Below, in pieces: positions 21,892 through 23,288 of a stretch of 23,288 bases of DNA. Origin of the DNA: Candidatus Nanosyncoccus nanoralicus. Lineage in GTDB: Bacteria; Patescibacteriota; Saccharimonadia; Saccharimonadales; Saccharimonadaceae. The stretch covers positions 1-23,288 of the forward strand of contig NZ_PRLL01000006.1 in NCBI RefSeq assembly GCF_004138405.1. Direction: 5' to 3'. Position numbers and translations under genes: made by a program. Every line of letters begins with the position of its first letter. Within the stretch, counting starts at the first letter, position 1. The notes beneath the pieces were generated by a model. It was given only the letters and a program-made list of their open reading frames with translations. It was not told where the DNA came from and made no database searches.

Positions 21892-23288
21892 TTAGGCCTT
21901 TTCTAGCGAGATAGTAATATTCTTACCATTAACTTTCACAACTTCATCATACTGATAATTATTATCTTGTCCAAGCTCTACTGCTAACACCTCAGCTTTT
22001 AGTATATCCTGCCAATCCTCACTAATCTCCGTATCGATTGATAGTTTAATTCTATCATCAACCTCAAGTCCAGCTTCCTTCCTCGCAGCCTGCACAAAGC
22101 GAATTAGCTCGCGAATAAAGCCTTCTTCAAGCAATTCTTCGGTCAAATGCTTATCCAGATAAGCTTTTTCGCCAGCTCTCACTGATTTTACATTAACCTC
22201 GTCTGCAATGATTTGTTCATAATATTCATCCAGTGGTTCACCTTCATAAATATATTCAGCAAGTGGTTGTCTTACCTTGATTTGCTCTTCCGTCTCACTC
22301 TTATTCATTCTTAGAGCCAAACCTTCAGTAATGATCTCACGAGTTCTCGCCATCTTCTCAAGCACTTTCTGGTTAATCTCCCCCGCTTCCGGCCAGTCCA
22401 ATAGATGCACTGACTCTGTCACTGAAGAATCAAACTCTGCTCCAGTCATTTTCTGATATAGCTCTTCCGCTAAGAATGGCGTAAATGGAGCTAAGATTTT
22501 AGCTAGATATACTAAGACAAAGTATAACGTGGAATATGCCGCATTCTTATCTGTATCATCCTCTGATTTCCAGAAGCGCCTCCTTGAGCGTCGTACGAAC
22601 CAGTTTGATAGGTCATCGATAAATAATAATACATTCGATAATGCACTCGGAATATTATAGGCTTCCATACCCTTAGTAATTTCATTACGCAGTTCATATA
22701 CTCTTGAGACTAACCAAATATCTAGAGGGTTCTCCAGCTTTGAAACTGCAATCGCCTGTTTTGAATCAAATCCATCCACGGAAGCATACATCGTAAAGAA
22801 GTCGTATACATTCCAAATCATCGATAACTTTCTCGCAACATCAGAAACATCCTTATCGATTAGGGCAAAATCCTCCCCTGCTAACACTGGCGATGAAAGC
22901 ATTAAGAAACGTAGTGCATCAGCCGAATACTTATCCATTAACTCTGTTGGATCGGTATAGTTTCCAAGCGACTTGGACATTTTACGGCCGTCATTACCTG
23001 CCACTGTACCAGTTGTAATTACATTTCTGTAAGCTTTATTACCAAACAATGCAGTATTTACCACGTGCACATAATAAAACCAAGCCCTCACCTGCCCCAC
23101 ATACTCCACAATAAAGTCAGCTGGATAATTTTGTTCAAATTTCTCCTTATTTTCAAATGGATAATGTAGCTGTGCAAATGGCATCGAGCCAGATTCAAAC
23201 CAGCAGTCAAGCACTTTTTCAATTCTCTTAAAATGCTCGCCCTCGATATCAAATTCGATTTCATCCACCCAAGGACGGTGATAATCTT
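21892..23288 (-). CDS. ileS: Isoleucyl-tRNA synthetase, C-terminal part (N-terminus beyond window)
   Basis: IleRS charges tRNA-Ile with isoleucine. The frame is open to the right edge, with DYHRPWVDEIEF as the first visible residues, so the N-terminal catalytic start and most of the editing domain lie outside. About 465 residues are present. They include the class I end of the catalytic domain (CWFESGSMPFAQLHYPF) and GRKMSKSLGN, the KMSKS signature. The anticodon-binding domain (NWFVRRSRRRFW) and the C-terminal region with EVNVKSV follow. No C-terminal zinc-finger cysteines are seen, which fits the type found in many CPR and eukaryote-like enzymes. A strong terminator follows. Confidence 0.94.
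   Translation of the reverse strand, partial: DYHRPWVDEIEFDIEGEHFKRIEKVLDCWFESGSMPFAQLHYPFENKEKFEQNYPADFIVEYVGQVRAWFYYVHVVNTALFGNKAYRNVITTGTVAGNDGRKMSKSLGNYTDPTELMDKYSADALRFLMLSSPVLAGEDFALIDKDVSDVARKLSMIWNVYDFFTMYASVDGFDSKQAIAVSKLENPLDIWLVSRVYELRNEITKGMEAYNIPSALSNVLLFIDDLSNWFVRRSRRRFWKSEDDTDKNAAYSTLYFVLVYLAKILAPFTPFLAEELYQKMTGAEFDSSVTESVHLLDWPEAGEINQKVLEKMARTREIITEGLALRMNKSETEEQIKVRQPLAEYIYEGEPLDEYYEQIIADEVNVKSVRAGEKAYLDKHLTEELLEEGFIRELIRFVQAARKEAGLEVDDRIKLSIDTEISEDWQDILKAEVLAVELGQDNNYQYDEVVKVNGKNITISLEKA

Noticed and set aside
21693..21914. Rightward 73-codon frame before ileS
   Set aside because: It runs antisense through the ileS terminator into the ileS end; T-rich composition and no start signals.
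1..23288. CRISPR arrays, insertion sequences, rRNA genes, parS palindromes, sortase gene
   Set aside because: Looked for on both strands; no regularly spaced repeats, transposase motifs, rRNA blocks, TGTTTCACGTGAAACA-like sites or sortase TLxTC motif were seen.

Overview
The window looks like a chromosomal segment of a Candidate Phyla Radiation bacterium, most likely a Saccharibacteria (TM7) member. The evidence is a compact AT-leaning genome, a lysine-rich type IV coupling-type ATPase of the CPR kind, a small DUF5663-like acidic protein, an LPXTG-anchored two-repeat surface protein of a type common in Saccharibacteria, a shortened IF-2, and a reduced division/peptidoglycan cluster. TGA is used as a normal stop (ftsI, murG), so the recoded genetic code of SR1/Gracilibacteria does not apply. 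Taxonomy is inferred from gene style only; there is no rRNA here.

Layout. 3-1211 (+) is the 3' part of a VirD4/TraG-like ATPase, the only rightward gene, closed by a strong hairpin terminator. All other supported genes read leftward. From right to left they are: ileS (C-terminal part, 23288-21892); a gap with a consensus promoter and a 38-codon small ORF; a three-gene surface operon (20930-16855) encoding a small acidic protein, a 775-aa single-pass membrane protein and an LPXTG protein; rplU; parA-parB-rel; ftsI-mraY-ftsW-murG-ftsQ ending at a terminator near 6780; a gap of about 0.9 kb with a cluster of DnaA boxes; rsmH; a 21-codon small ORF; an unassigned GC-rich structured RNA candidate; an ftsL-like gene; and infB.

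How the genes fit together. The core is envelope synthesis and division (lipid II synthesis and polymerisation by MraY, MurG, FtsW and FtsI; divisome proteins FtsQ and FtsL), with chromosome segregation (ParAB), the stringent response (Rel) and translation (IF-2, L21, IleRS, RsmH). mraZ, murC-F, ftsA and ftsZ are not in the window. The surface operon and the coupling ATPase are the accessory-looking parts and may relate to an epibiotic lifestyle, but that is inference.

Most unusual points: (1) a GC-rich, highly foldable RNA candidate between rsmH and the ftsL-like gene, preceded by a tiny basic ORF with a near-perfect Shine-Dalgarno; (2) extended -10 promoters so close to the start codons of rsmH, ftsI and parA that their mRNAs should be leaderless or nearly so; (3) a DnaA-box cluster without the strand-skew switch expected at a bidirectional origin; (4) an uncharacterised translationally coupled surface operon; (5) a consensus promoter at 21730-21758 with no obvious long gene behind it.
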